A program made the position numbers and the translations under genes. From assembly GCF_005234135.1 (NCBI RefSeq), contig NZ_CP039965.1, positions 744,001 through 808,000 of the forward strand: a stretch of 64,000 nucleotides of DNA, read 5' to 3'. How positions within the stretch are numbered: the stretch's first letter is position 1; each line of letters opens with the position of its first letter. The notes beneath the pieces were generated by a model. It was given only the letters and a program-made list of their open reading frames with translations, did no database searches and was not told where the DNA came from. Shown in pieces: positions 35,846-45,297 of this stretch. This DNA comes from Pseudorhodobacter turbinis. GTDB lineage: Bacteria; Pseudomonadota; Alphaproteobacteria; Rhodobacterales; Rhodobacteraceae.

Positions 35846-36099
35846 CCGAGGGCTTCCTTCAATAAGTCCGCCTGCATGCTCAGATCTGCATACATCCGCT
35901 TCAGCCTGCGGTTCTCTTCCTCCATGGCTTTCATCTGGCTGACCATGGATGCATCCATGCCACCATACTTCGCACGCCATTTGTAAAACGACGCATTGCT
36001 CATGCCATGTTCACGGCAAAGCTCGGCCACCGGCACACCACCTTCGGCTTGGCGCAGGATCGCAAGGATCTGGGGTTCGCTATATCTGGTCATTTTCAT
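35836..36099 (-). CDS. IS3-family transposase OrfA (copy 1)
   Basis: An 87-residue HTH protein ([37 protein letters not shown]) with a leucine-zipper-like C-terminus ([18 protein letters not shown]). It ends in GKK-stop at an A AAA AAG slippery heptamer used for the OrfAB fusion. Confidence 0.9.
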   Translation of the reverse strand: MKMTRYSEPQILAILRQAEGGVPVAELCREHGMSNASFYKWRAKYGGMDASMVSQMKAMEEENRRLKRMYADLSMQADLLKEALGKK

Positions 36100-36170
36100 T
36101 CAAAATCTCCTCGTTCATCTTGCCGAGAAAATTCTACTTCCGCAGCCCCTTACTTTCGGGGGGGATTACC

Positions 36171-36925
36171 CTTTCGACAGAGCGGGATGCGTCCCACCTC
36201 TAATGTTAAAATGGAGTCATTACGCCCGCTTCGCGCTGGCACCCTACCTGTATGTGGATGGTTCGTCTGGAAGTATCGAAGAGACACAGGCAATTCTTCA
36301 GCATTACGGCTGGCGCTCATTTTATTTAGACTTCTCTTCCAATCCTGCCGTATCTTCTTGGTTCGCATCGCACCAATATCAAAGCGACCAATCTATAGAG
36401 ATGAGCGAAGATTGGCATGAGGACCCGATATGGCGAGTGCATCAAACGGCTGGCTATACGGAGTTTGTTGGTAATTGCCATCTTTATGCTGTCGATCCAA
36501 GTCGAGCCAAGAGTCAAAGCATACATGCGCACGACCTTTCGAGTATTTCGATTTCCGGCGCTCGTCCACGATTCCACGCTCAGGATGCCTGGCTGCTGGG
36601 TCCTGTTGCGGGTACACTACCTGAAGGCATAATAACGCACCACTTTATCGCTGACGCAAAGCTATTTAGAGAATATTCTGGTATTTCCTCCACGAACGAT
36701 CTCTTTCCGCCACCTTCGCAGGACCCGATTCTTCGTGCTCTCATGTCCGTTCCATGGCGAAGGCTATGCACCAAAGATGAAGATGAGGGCTTGCCTGCTA
36801 TTCCGGTTTTTCGACGATCGCTTGTCCTCACCCCAACGCAACACGGTATCAGCATTGCGCAATGGCCGATCGATCATGAGGCGAAGAAGTTTTTTCTGTC
36901 TCGGGAGTGGAGGGCAATGGGTTGA
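36171..36925 (+). pseudogene. FRG-domain protein, N-terminus cut by IS3
   Basis: About 250 residues remain. QHYGWRSFYLDFSSNPAVSS leading into WFASHQYQ matches the FRG domain, whose usual core is QHYGxPTRLLDxTxNPxxAxxFA. FRG proteins often occur in phage-defence and abortive-infection neighbourhoods. The start is gone: the frame continues into IS3 copy 1. Its 3' end overlaps, tail to tail, the HTH gene at 36849-37394 by 77 bases. Confidence 0.65.
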
Positions 36926-37394
36926 GATCAACTTTCAAAGCCATCGGTTGCGGTTTAGCGAACACGGGGAGATGTGGAAGTCGGCGGATTTCCTTTGCTC
37001 GTACTAAGTACAGGCTTGGCTGCTCAAATGCGAGAATCTCCAGAGAGATCCATAATTTCTTGCGTGGGCCAAGCCGAATGGGTGGAGGGAAGCGCTCTGG
37101 ATATCTATCCTTGTTGCACCAAGCATTGATTGCACCGACGCTAATGCCCGTAACCTGGGATACCTCCTTAATGTCCCAGAGCGGTGCTTGAAGGTCACCC
37201 CAAAGCTTCTTGCGCTGAGTCGGGTCTAATCCCATCGAGGACCAGAGTTCGGACCACAACATTGAACGATTACTCGGAAGACCCCAGTGGGCGAAGAGTT
37301 CTCTTCGCTTGTCGCCCTTTACCCTGAGGTAATGTTCAATTTCTTCGATCGTTGCGATGCTGGAGTAGTGTTCTGTTACTGAAGATTTCATCAT
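36849..37394 (-). CDS. HTH-domain protein (AlpA/MerR-like HTH), function unknown
   Basis: About 181 residues, start at 37394 or 37391. Residues about 90-130 (DIKEVSQVTGISVGAINAWC, then FPPPIRLGPRKKLW) look like the HTH_17/AlpA winged type used by excisionases and small regulators, with the usual wing RLGxRKxW. The N-terminal part is helical with no recognised domain. It lies between the FRG gene and tRNA-Ser, so an integrative-element origin is plausible. Confidence 0.55.
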   Translation of the reverse strand: MMKSSVTEHYSSIATIEEIEHYLRVKGDKRRELFAHWGLPSNRSMLWSELWSSMGLDPTQRKKLWGDLQAPLWDIKEVSQVTGISVGAINAWCNKDRYPERFPPPIRLGPRKKLWISLEILAFEQPSLYLVRAKEIRRLPHLPVFAKPQPMALKVDLNPLPSTPETEKTSSPHDRSAIAQC

Positions 37395-37720
37395 GATGAG
37401 AAACTCGGTGCGAAGTCTACGCATCGGAAATCATATCGCGCGAAAGTTTGATAAATTTTTGTGGGGTTTGTCGGTTGGGGGGCGTGAGGTTTGTATAAAT
37501 GTCTGAAGGGACTACAGCACGTAATCGCAACCGTTTGTGGTGCTTGTTCGAGCCGAAGGCGCTTTTCCTGTAAGGGAAATTGCCCAAATGTTTCCCATAC
37601 CCAGTGCCATTCAGTGCCTCTCAGTGCCACTTTGAGGGTTTTTTTGACCACATTGGAAAATTTCAAAAATTGGCTTTTTAGCCTTGTGTCACCCATGTTT
37701 ACTTGGCTATACGCGTAAGT

Positions 37721-37810
37721 GGAGATGTGGCCGAGTGGTCGAAGGCGCTCCCCTGCTAAGGGAGTAGGCCCGGAAGGGTCTCGAGGGTTCGAATCCCTTC
37801 GTCTCCGCCA
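37721..37810 (+). tRNA. tRNA-Ser (GCU)
   Basis: A 90-nt class II tRNA with CCA encoded. Acceptor GGAGATG pairs with CGTCTCC, the anticodon loop is CTGCTAA with GCT, the long variable arm is AGGCCCGGAAGGGTCT, and the T-arm has GGTTCGAATCC. tRNA-Ser genes are common integration sites, and accessory genes lie on both sides. Confidence 0.96.
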
Positions 37811-38007
37811 CAATCCCCTGTAAGTGTTTGTTTTTAAATGAAAACCTATGGGTGGATTGTCTCTTTGCATGTTGCAATGCATGTCGCGGAATTGACTGGA
37901 ATGCGCTGCTATTTGAGTGAGGCTCTTACGGAAACGTGAATCCTAATCTTGTGCTAAGATCGAAGTTGTCGCAAAGTTTCGTTGAATTTATTATGAACGG
38001 TTGAGCG

Positions 38008-38280
38008 ATGAAAATTACAGGCCTTGATGCGATTATGAAGAAGACAGAGCAAATGTCGAAATTTGCCCGCGAAATCGACGGCGAATTGGCTAGTGTAAGT
38101 TTTGATCCAAGCGATCCCGCAAGCATCGAAGCCGCATTGCAAAAAATAAGCGATGCAATCGACGATAAAACACGATCTTATGAGCGAAACGACTGGATAC
38201 AGAACCTTGCCGGACAACTCAAAGAACAAGCACGCAACAGCATTCTTGAAAAAGCAGCGGCGGCGCGGATTGGGAAATAG
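38008..38280 (+). CDS. Small hypothetical protein (phage-like neighbourhood)
   Basis: A 90-residue soluble helical protein (MKITGLDAIMKKTEQMSKF; DPSDPASIEAALQKISDAID). I do not recognise a named family. The composition and the DPxDPASIEAA phrase recall small prophage or tail-associated proteins, but this is only an impression. Followed six bases later by another small gene cut by IS3. Confidence 0.5.
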   Translation: MKITGLDAIMKKTEQMSKFAREIDGELASVSFDPSDPASIEAALQKISDAIDDKTRSYERNDWIQNLAGQLKEQARNSILEKAAAARIGK

Positions 38281-38286
38281 AATTTT

Positions 38287-38515
38287 ATGACCGTAGCTTC
38301 CGCACTTGAAGACCTCAACAATGCAATTTTAGACATTCAGCAAGCAGACTATAACACGTACGGTCGACCAATACGAAAATTGGCGACAGCCTTGAGTGAT
38401 CCAGACCTGCAAGTAATCAACGATGATCTTAAATCGAAAGTCGATTTTGACGCTTTCGTTGGCAATTCGTCCAAGGGCGGCATGGCTGGAAGCGGTCAAC
38501 TCGACTGGCCCTTAG
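38287..38515 (+). CDS. Small hypothetical protein, 3' end cut by IS3
   Basis: About 76 codons remain (MTVASALEDLNNAILDIQQ; YGRPIRKLATALSDPDLQVI). The frame stops within the IS3 end, so the true C-terminus is missing. Co-oriented with the preceding small gene; probably one operon. Function unknown. Confidence 0.45.
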
Positions 38516-38586
38516 GGTAATCCCCCCCGAAAGTAAGGGGCTGCGGAAGTAGAATTTTCTCGGCAAGATGAACGAGGAGATTTTGA

Positions 38587-38850
38587 ATGAAAATGACCAG
38601 ATATAGCGAACCCCAGATCCTTGCGATCCTGCGCCAAGCCGAAGGTGGTGTGCCGGTGGCCGAGCTTTGCCGTGAACATGGCATGAGCAATGCGTCGTTT
38701 TACAAATGGCGTGCGAAGTATGGTGGCATGGATGCATCCATGGTCAGCCAGATGAAAGCCATGGAGGAAGAGAACCGCAGGCTGAAGCGGATGTATGCAG
38801 ATCTGAGCATGCAGGCGGACTTATTGAAGGAAGCCCTCGGAAAAAAGTAA
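38587..38850 (+). CDS. IS3-family transposase OrfA (copy 2)
   Basis: Identical to the copy 1 OrfA protein. The slippery A6G run is at 38841-38847, with TAA directly after it, a layout that favours -1 frameshifting into OrfB. Confidence 0.9.
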   Translation: MKMTRYSEPQILAILRQAEGGVPVAELCREHGMSNASFYKWRAKYGGMDASMVSQMKAMEEENRRLKRMYADLSMQADLLKEALGKK

Positions 38851-39674
38851 CGGGGCCATCTCAGCGCCGCGAGATGGCCGAAACGGCGGTAGAGCGACGG
38901 GGCGTCAGCATCGCGCTGGCGTGCCGGGCCTTCGAGGTCAGCGAGACCTGCTATCGTTACAGCCCGAAGCTGAAAGACGAGAACGAGGTGATCGCCGATC
39001 TGCTGACAGGGCTGACGGATGCGCGCAAGACTTGGGGATTTGGCCTGTGTTTCCTGCATTTGCGCAACGTGAAGGGGCATCCGTGGAACCACAAGCGGGT
39101 CTACCGGATCTACTGTGAGCTGGAACTGAACCTGCGCATCAAGCCGCGCAAGCGGCTGAAACGGGAGAAGCCTGACGTTCTGGCGGTCCCGAACAGACCG
39201 AATGTGACCTGGTCCATGGACTTCATGGCGGATCGCCTCGGCGACGGCAGGGCTTTTCGGCTTTTGAATGTGTTGGACGACTTCAACCGCGAAGGGCTGG
39301 GGATCGAGGTTGATTTCTCGCTCCCTGCCGAACGGGTCATCCGCAGCCTTGATCGCATTATCGAATGGCGCGGAAAACCGGGCACGATCAGGGTCGACAA
39401 TGGGCCGGAATATATCAGCGAAACACTGAGAAAATGGGCTGAGAAACATAGTGTTACGATCCAGCACATCCAACCCGGACAGCCCCAGCAGAACGCCTAT
39501 GTCGAGCGCTACAACCGGACGGTTCGGCATGAATGGCTGGATCAATACATCATCGAAAGCATCGAGGAGGCTCAGGATCAGGCCACACAATGGCTCTGGA
39601 CATATAACAACGACCGCCCGAACATGGGCATCGGCGGCATCACACCCGCTATGAAACTGAAAATGGCCGCGTAA
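38841..39674 (+). CDS. IS3-family transposase OrfB (copy 2)
   Basis: DDE integrase part as in copy 1, with the full set of catalytic residues. Expressed as OrfAB by -1 frameshift at 38841-38847, or possibly from ATG at 38874. Complete. Confidence 0.9.
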   Translation, partial: KKVTGPSQRREMAETAVERRGVSIALACRAFEVSETCYRYSPKLKDENEVIADLLTGLTDARKTWGFGLCFLHLRNVKGHPWNHKRVYRIYCELELNLRIKPRKRLKREKPDVLAVPNRPNVTWSMDFMADRLGDGRAFRLLNVLDDFNREGLGIEVDFSLPAERVIRSLDRIIEWRGKPGTIRVDNGPEYISETLRKWAEKHSVTIQHIQPGQPQQNAYVERYNRTVRHEWLDQYIIESIEEAQDQATQWLWTYNNDRPNMGIGGITPAMKLKMAA

Positions 39675-39713
39675 GTTCTACAGATGCACCCCGTTAAAAA
39701 GGGGGCGATTACC

Positions 39714-40230
39714 CCCCCGACAACAAAACCATCTCAATCGACGCCACCTACCTCAAGGCACATCGTACGGCCTCCAGCCTGCGGTTAAAAAAGGGGGGCG
39801 AGGACGCCTGATCGGGTTGACCAAGGGCGGTATGAATACAAAGCTACATGCTGTCACAGACACCAGCGGACGACCAATCCGCCTCTTCATCACAGCAGGA
39901 CAAGTCAGTGATTATACTGGTGCAGCCGCCTTGATGAATAGTCTGCCTGAGGCTGACTGGCTCCTCGCTGACAGAGGGTACGATGCTGATTGGTTCCGTG
40001 AAACCCTTGTCGACAAGGGCACAACGCCCTGCATCCCCGGTCGCAAGTCGCGCAAAAAGACCGTCAAGTACGACAAGCGCCGCTACAAACGACGTAACCG
40101 TATCGAGAGAATGTTCGGCAGGCTCAAGGATTGGCGACGCATCTCAACCCGCTACGACAGATCCCCAACCGTCTTCCTCTCTGCAATTGCTCTCGCAGCA
40201 GCCGTTATCTTTTGGTTATGAGATGCCGTA
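39714..40230 (+). mobile_element. IS5-family (IS427-like) element, 5' truncated by IS3
   Basis: The first visible block is NKTISIDATYLKAHRTASSL, then after an A6G6 run (39788-39799) the frame moves to GRGRLIGLTKGGMNTKLHAV, LLADRGYDADWFRET, and RRNRIERMFGRLKDW. The frame change at A6G6 is where IS427-type elements place their programmed frameshift. The N-terminal part before DATYLK is missing. The same lineage is found in the chimera at 60396-60812. Confidence 0.75.
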
Positions 40231-40324
40231 ACGGGGCCTGCGTTGCACACTGCCTGTTACCGCTTGCAAGATCAGGGGCAATTTGTCGACCATCCCGTAT
40301 TGGATCCACATGGAGGGCTACAGG

Positions 40325-41356
40325 ATGAGACTGTTTGTTGGGTTGGATGTATCGCTGGCAAAGACCGCAATTTGCGTGATCAGCGAGCATGGCAAGATCG
40401 TGAAAGAAGCGCAGGTCGCCAGTGAACCTGAAGAATTGGTGCGTTGGGCCCGCGAACAGGACGGCACTATTGCCGCCATTGGGCTCGAGGCTGGCCCATT
40501 GTCTCAATGGTTACATCGCGCAATGAGCGTTGCAGGGCTTGAAGTCGTCCTGATGGAAACCCGCCAGGTAAAAGGCGCCCTGAAGGCGATGCCAATCAAG
40601 ACGGACCGGCGGGATGCCGAGGGCATTGCGCGCCTGCTTCACCTTGGCTGGTTCCGGCCCGTTCACTGCAAATCCGTCTCGGCGCAAGAAGTTCGTGCCG
40701 TGCTCGGTGCCCGAAAGGCCATCCAGCAAGGTATGATCGCCCTAGAAATGTCTATGCGTGGGCTGTTGCGGAACTTTGGGTTGAAAGTTGGTGCTATCTC
40801 TCGGGGCAGGTATGAACACCGAATCCGCGAATTGGCGGACGGTAATTCGATGCTGGAGGCCGCGACAGGCCCTATGCTTCTGGCACGGGCATCCTTGCGA
40901 AAGGAGCTGGCGGGATTGGAACGCCTTGTCCGTCAGATGGCTCAGGATGACCCAGTCTGTCGTCGACTTATGTCGATGCCTGGAGTGGGAGCTGTTGTCG
41001 CGCTAACCTACAGATCAGCCGTCGATGATCCCACCCGGTTCACATCTTCCAAGAATGTTGGCCCGTGGGTCGGCATGACACCATCACGCAACCAGTCGGG
41101 CGAACGCGATGTCTCAGGCGGCATCACCAAGGCAGGTGATGTCAACCTGCGTCGCGCGCTATGTCAGGCTGCGACCGTGATGTTGCACCGCGGGCGTTCG
41201 ACCTGGCTGAGAACATGGGCAGCGCAAGTCGCCCGCCGCAGAGGTGGTAAGCGCGCCATGGTCGCGTTAGCCCGGCGCATCGGGGTGATCCTGCACCGGA
41301 TGTGGGTTGATGACACAGACTTTCGATCAGACACTGCCGTGCCCCATGCGGTCTAA
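40325..41356 (+). CDS. IS110-family (IS1111-like) transposase
   Basis: A 343-residue DEDD recombinase. Start at 40325, with GGAGGG upstream. RuvC-like N-terminal domain: D8 in GLDVS, E55 in GLEAGP, D94 and D97 in KTDRRDAEGIA. The C-terminal Tnp domain has SMPGVGAVVALTYRS, then GPWVGMTPSRNQSGERD with the catalytic Ser, and GGITKAGDVNLRRAL. Complete. Only about 100 bases lie upstream (to IS5), but a long conserved non-coding stretch lies downstream. Confidence 0.9.
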   Translation: MRLFVGLDVSLAKTAICVISEHGKIVKEAQVASEPEELVRWAREQDGTIAAIGLEAGPLSQWLHRAMSVAGLEVVLMETRQVKGALKAMPIKTDRRDAEGIARLLHLGWFRPVHCKSVSAQEVRAVLGARKAIQQGMIALEMSMRGLLRNFGLKVGAISRGRYEHRIRELADGNSMLEAATGPMLLARASLRKELAGLERLVRQMAQDDPVCRRLMSMPGVGAVVALTYRSAVDDPTRFTSSKNVGPWVGMTPSRNQSGERDVSGGITKAGDVNLRRALCQAATVMLHRGRSTWLRTWAAQVARRRGGKRAMVALARRIGVILHRMWVDDTDFRSDTAVPHAV

Positions 41357-41692
41357 AAAATTGCTTTTCCTGCCGTCACGCGCCTGACTGCAGGCCTTCG
41401 AGGTCCCCTAGGGACGTGGTTCCGATGATGCCGTGCTCCGGACTGTTGCCGACCAACATCGAGCACGCCTATGAGATGGGCACATCGGAATTGCATTTGA
41501 ACCAGCATCATGTTGGTAGCCATCGCGCTGACCACGGACCGAAGCATGCACCCGGGGTGATCTCAAAAGAAGGCTGTGGCGAAAGCAGAACGGCTCAGAA
41601 AACAACTGTCATCAAATCCGCAACTATGCGGCCGGATGCGTATGTCAAAAAGCACTTGACTGAGACGTCCCCGTTACCGAAGTCCTGACCCT
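41357..41692 (+). ncRNA. Non-coding right end of the IS1111-like element, candidate bridge RNA
   Basis: About 330 bases after the transposase without coding content, of which 41414-41692 is about 90% conserved with the orphan copy at 2487-2762. Conservation of a non-coding end in two places, plus the known position of bridge RNAs downstream of the gene in IS1111-group elements, makes a guide RNA likely. Loops were not folded. Confidence 0.45.
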
Positions 41693-41842
41693 AGCTGACC
41701 TGTTCGTGCCGCAAGACCGAAATCACTGTGCCCGATGTAAAGTTGCGCTACAGCATGGCTTGCCGGATGACGCTTTGAACATTATAAATCTGACGTTGGC
41801 TTTCCGTTCTTAAGTTTCAGACCAGCACCTTACTTGCGCAGA

Positions 41843-41881
41843 TGTAATTATTCGTTACGCGGGATGTAACGAATAATTACA
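41843..41881. repeat. Perfect 16 bp inverted repeat
   Basis: TGTAATTATTCGTTAC, 7 bases, GTAACGAATAATTACA. AT-rich arms in a GC-rich window, about 110 bases beyond the 3' end of the Prim-Pol gene. It could be a terminator, a regulator or partition site, or part of a plasmid-type origin. Confidence 0.6.
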
Positions 41882-41991
41882 CTTGAGCAGACGATGCGAA
41901 GCATTTTACGTCGCCAAACTCAAATGGCTACTGCTCGTTTGATTTGTAGGTGCGAAATTGCGCGTCATAAGTAATCTTAGCCCTCCCCCCG

Positions 41992-42885
41992 CTACATAGT
42001 CGCGCTATTGCTGTGTTGTGAGCTTGGCGTGTCGGCGATCCGATCAAGGGCGGACAGGCCCGAATTCATCCGTGTCAGAACAAACAGTTGTGGTTGCGAC
42101 CCTGCGCGATGCTTGCTCACCAGCCGAACCAGTCCGGCGCCTTCCAACATGCGGCGTGCGGCCCGTAGACGAGGCGTGGATATGTTAATCAAACCAGCTC
42201 GCCGCATGGCTTTAAAGTCCAAAGGAAACCGTTTTCCAGGGCTATGGCCGTGCTGATCCTCCAACAGCACCAACAGGGCGATAGCATCCACGCCATTAGC
42301 TTGGCCGCGCAGGGCGTCCAGGGCCAGCCGTTGAACAGGAAAGGCGCTGTCACGGCCACGATAGATGCCGTTTTTCAATCTGCAGTTCCAAGCCCATCCG
42401 GCAATGCCTGCCAATTCGCTATCGGGCATGGTTTCCGGCTCAGCACACCAATCGTCCCGGGTGCCTGCAAGGTTGGCTTGCAGTTCGTCGGCACTGTCAA
42501 CATACTCGACCATTCGCATAGCTTCTCGGACAAGTTCATTATGGCGATATCCGAATAGGATCGGCGCGGCCTTAGAGCGTGCAGGGCCACGCAGGCCTAG
42601 CAGTGTATCGTTCCCCAGCAAACCTTTTACTGGCTCATAGACCCCCCCGTCGGAGCGTGTAGAGAGCGGCCCCACCACGTAACTGTGCGGCCCGGTCTTA
42701 AAATCAACGGGCAAGCCTTCCCGACGAAGGTTTGGCATTTCACCGCCTGCTAAATAGTAAAGGTGCCAACCGCGTGGGGTTTTGACGTGGATGGGACTAA
42801 AGGGACATTGAACAAAAAGACAACGAGATTGCCCGACTACGTAAAGCACTGGAGAATCTGCGCGCAGAGGATCCGCTTGAGGCAT
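41992..42885 (-). pseudogene. Bifunctional primase/polymerase (Prim-Pol) domain protein, N-terminally truncated
   Basis: True similarity runs from about 42795 down: IHVKTPRGWHLYYLAGGEMP and VDFKTGPHSYVVGPLS are the second half of the Prim-Pol catalytic domain, followed by a winged-helix C-terminal region (KAMRRAGLINISTPRLRAAR). The first half with the catalytic Asp residues is missing. The first ~30 codons of this frame (42796-42885) are antisense to a different gene tail. Such proteins replicate plasmids and integrative elements. Confidence 0.6.
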
Positions 42886-42965
42886 ATTTGGCGAGGCTCG
42901 GAACGCGGCGTGTTGCTCGAACCGGTGCTACGGGAACGGCTCAAGGATCATCGGTTCGACCTTAA
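42790..42965 (+). pseudogene. C-terminal tail of a coiled-coil protein
   Basis: The plus strand reads DIEQKDNEIARLRKALENLR, then AEDPLEAYLARLGTRRVART and a TAA at 42963. A heptad-rich helix with good coding character ends a gene whose start is lost at the join with the Prim-Pol remnant (about 42790). The tail resembles ends of relaxase or mobilisation-type proteins but cannot be assigned. Confidence 0.45.
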
Positions 42966-43083
42966 TTCACGGTGCAGGACATGCCCGTGACCGTCGCGGT
43001 CGACACAAACGGCACATCAATTCACGAATCAGGCCCGTGCCAATGGGCGCGGGCCTGATTTTAGGGCTGTGTATTGAAGGGGG

Positions 43084-43833
43084 TTAGATGGTTCGACCGC
43101 CATCGACCTCCAGCACAACACCAGTGATGAAATCAGCATCACCCGAGGCAAGATACAGCGTCGCGTTGGCGATATCCCGTGCCTCGCACAGCCGACCCAT
43201 TGGCACGGTCGCGATGAATTTCTTGCGGTTTTCAGGCGTGTCTTCCATGCCCATGAACTGCTCCAGAAGGCCCGTCGCGCCCATGACGGGGGCCACGCAA
43301 TTGACGCGGATGTTGTCTGGTGCCAACTCTACTGCCAGCGATTTGGTCATCAAATTGACAGCGCCCTTGGACGAGTTGTACCACGTCAAGCCGGGGCGCG
43401 GACGGATACCGGCGACCGAACCGATATTGATCATCACACCGTTGCCCTGACTCCGCCACAGTGGGACGCAGGCCTTGGTCATGTGGAAAATCGACAGCAC
43501 GTTGATGTCATAGATCTTGCGGAATGTCACCTCGTCCGTGTCCATCAACGGGCTGTTCTTGTTGGTCCAGCCCGCGTTGTTAACCACGATATCCAGCGCG
43601 CCGAACGCCTCGGTCGTCTGCTTGACCGCGGCTGCCACCTGCGCGCCGTCCGCCACGTCGCAGCCGATTGCGATGGCTGCGCCGCCCAGACTGGCCGCGA
43701 CATCACGCGCGCCCTGCTCGTTCAAGTCTACGATGGCGACCTTTGCGCCCTCGGCCACGAATAGCTCGGCAATCCCCTTGCCAAAGCCCGAGGCCGCACC
43801 CGTCACGAGTGCTACTTTACCCTTAAGTTTCAT
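43084..43833 (-). CDS. SDR-family NAD(P)-dependent oxidoreductase
   Basis: A 249-residue classical short-chain dehydrogenase. TGAASGFGKG (11-20) binds the nucleotide, VDLN suggests NAD preference, then NNAG near 90, the catalytic Ser in NIGSVAG, YNSSK with Tyr and Lys, and DGG at the C-terminus. Last gene of the transporter/ALDH operon, nine bases after the ALDH stop. It probably oxidises or reduces a hydroxyl or keto intermediate of the imported substrate. Confidence 0.88.
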   Translation of the reverse strand: MKLKGKVALVTGAASGFGKGIAELFVAEGAKVAIVDLNEQGARDVAASLGGAAIAIGCDVADGAQVAAAVKQTTEAFGALDIVVNNAGWTNKNSPLMDTDEVTFRKIYDINVLSIFHMTKACVPLWRSQGNGVMINIGSVAGIRPRPGLTWYNSSKGAVNLMTKSLAVELAPDNIRVNCVAPVMGATGLLEQFMGMEDTPENRKKFIATVPMGRLCEARDIANATLYLASGDADFITGVVLEVDGGRTI

Positions 43834-43842
43834 AGTTCTACC

Positions 43843-45297
43843 TTAGTTGTGCTTATTGATGATCGTTTTGATCTGTGAAAACTCAAGCAGCGCCGCGAAC
43901 CCTTTTTCGCGACCATGCCCGGATTTACGCACGCCCCCGAACGGCAGTTCGATCCCGCCGCCTGCACCGAAACCGTTGATATAGACCTGACCGCCACGCA
44001 GCTTTTTCGCAACGCGCTGCTGTCGCGCGCCATCATGGGTCCAGACGGATGCCATAAGGCCATATTCGGTGTCGTTGGCGATGCGGATCGCGTCAGCCTC
44101 ATCCTTGAAGGTCATTGCACACAGGACAGGGCCGAACACTTCTTCCTGACCGATATTCGAGTGTGGATCGACCGGCCCGAACAACGCGGGAGCGACGTAA
44201 TATCCGCCCTTGGGCGCGCCCTCGCGTACTGTGCCGCGCGCGATCAGCGGCGCATCGGCACCGTCGATATAGGCCTCGACCCGCTTTTTCTGTTTGGCTG
44301 AAATGACCGGACCCAATGCCGCCTCTTCCGCGATATCGGATGCTTCCAGCGCCTCAAACCGCTCTTTCAGGCCCGCGACAACCTTGTCGTAGACACCTTC
44401 CTGAATCAGGATGCGCGACCCGGCCGAGCATGTCTGGCCCGCATTGGCGATGATCCCGCCCACAAGAAATGGCAGCGCCGCATCGATATCGGCATCGTCG
44501 AATACGATTTGCGGGGATTTGCCGCCCAGTTCCAGCGTGCAGGGGATATAGTTTTTCGCCGCTGCGATCTGGATCATCTGGCCCACTTCGGGCGAGCCGG
44601 TGAAGGCGATGAAATCCACGCCGGGATGTTCGGACAGGGCCCGGCCCGCAACGTCACCACGACCCGTGACCACGTTGATCGCGCCATCGGGAAAGCCGAC
44701 CTCACCCGCCAATTCGGCCAGACGCAGACAGGTCAGGCACGCATCCTCGGCCGGCTTCAAGACGGTGGAATTGCCCACAGCCAGCGCTGGTGCCAGCGCA
44801 CGCGCAAACATCTGTGACGGGTAGTTCCACGGGATGATGCAGGCGATCACGCCATACGGCTCGCGCACGACCTGCACGTTGTAACCCATCATGAACGGGA
44901 TCACCTCGCCGTGGACCTTGTCCGCGGCGCCGCCGTAGAATTCGAAATAACGCGCACAGGCAACCATATCGGCGCGCGCCTGTTTTAGCGGCTTGCCATT
45001 GTCGCGGGACTCCAGCTGGGCCAGCGGCTCGGCTTCTTCCAGAATGCGCAGGCTGAACCTCAGCATCAGACGCCCACGCTCGGCGGCGGTCAGTTGGCCC
45101 CAAGCACCTGTATCAAATGCTTCGCGCGCGGCCTTTACCGCCGCGTCCACATCTTCCGGCTGTGCCGCCGCGATTGTCGTGAACACCTCGCCATCCAAGG
45201 GCGAACGTACGTCCATTTCCTCGCCCGATGCGGCGGGCACCCATTTACCCGCGATCAGGTTCAGCGGTTTGGGCAGGCTAAGTTCGTTCGGCATCAT
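43843..45297 (-). CDS. Aldehyde dehydrogenase
   Basis: A 484-residue NAD(P)-dependent ALDH. Catalytic Cys290 in NAGQTCSAGS and general base Glu256 in LELGGKSP, with the nucleotide loop FTGSPEVG. The type resembles betaine-aldehyde/phenylacetaldehyde dehydrogenases. Its start overlaps the LivF-like gene by four bases, so it is co-expressed with the importer. With the divergent zinc ADH it would convert an alcohol through an aldehyde to an acid. Confidence 0.9.
   Translation of the reverse strand: MMPNELSLPKPLNLIAGKWVPAASGEEMDVRSPLDGEVFTTIAAAQPEDVDAAVKAAREAFDTGAWGQLTAAERGRLMLRFSLRILEEAEPLAQLESRDNGKPLKQARADMVACARYFEFYGGAADKVHGEVIPFMMGYNVQVVREPYGVIACIIPWNYPSQMFARALAPALAVGNSTVLKPAEDACLTCLRLAELAGEVGFPDGAINVVTGRGDVAGRALSEHPGVDFIAFTGSPEVGQMIQIAAAKNYIPCTLELGGKSPQIVFDDADIDAALPFLVGGIIANAGQTCSAGSRILIQEGVYDKVVAGLKERFEALEASDIAEEAALGPVISAKQKKRVEAYIDGADAPLIARGTVREGAPKGGYYVAPALFGPVDPHSNIGQEEVFGPVLCAMTFKDEADAIRIANDTEYGLMASVWTHDGARQQRVAKKLRGGQVYINGFGAGGGIELPFGGVRKSGHGREKGFAALLEFSQIKTIINKHN

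Larger units (their letters stand above)
34973..36170 (-). mobile_element. IS3-family element, copy 1 (1198 bp, with target duplication)
   Basis: Ends GGTAATCGCCC (right) and GGTAATCCCCC (left) in inverted orientation. A 5 bp repeat CTTTC flanks it at 34968-34972 and 36171-36175, so this copy is a direct insertion. It truncates the FRG-domain gene. Identical in protein sequence to copies at 38516 and 63203. Confidence 0.9.
38516..39713 (+). mobile_element. IS3-family element, copy 2 (1198 bp)
   Basis: Same length and ends as copy 1 but in opposite orientation. The left flank (CTTAG) and right flank (CCCCC) differ, so there is no target duplication: one side has been rearranged since insertion. 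On the right it abuts a 5'-truncated IS5 element. Confidence 0.9.

Noticed and set aside
35096..35986. A 296-codon plus-strand frame antisense to IS3 OrfB (also in the other copies)
   Set aside because: Exact antisense of the transposase; recurs only because the IS recurs.
37391..37882. Minus-strand frame of 163 codons overlapping tRNA-Ser, containing RRRRDSNPRDPSGPTPLAGE
   Set aside because: It is the antisense reading of the tRNA-Ser gene, a well-known false gene; the remainder has no coding features.
34973..39713. The two IS3 copies as a functioning composite transposon around tRNA-Ser
   Set aside because: Target duplication flanks copy 1 alone rather than the outside of the pair, so the unit did not arrive as one transposon.
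41992..42885. Full-length Prim-Pol gene from the ATG at 42885
   Set aside because: The first ~30 codons do not resemble the family and are antisense to a better coiled-coil reading ending at 42965, so the gene is treated as truncated.
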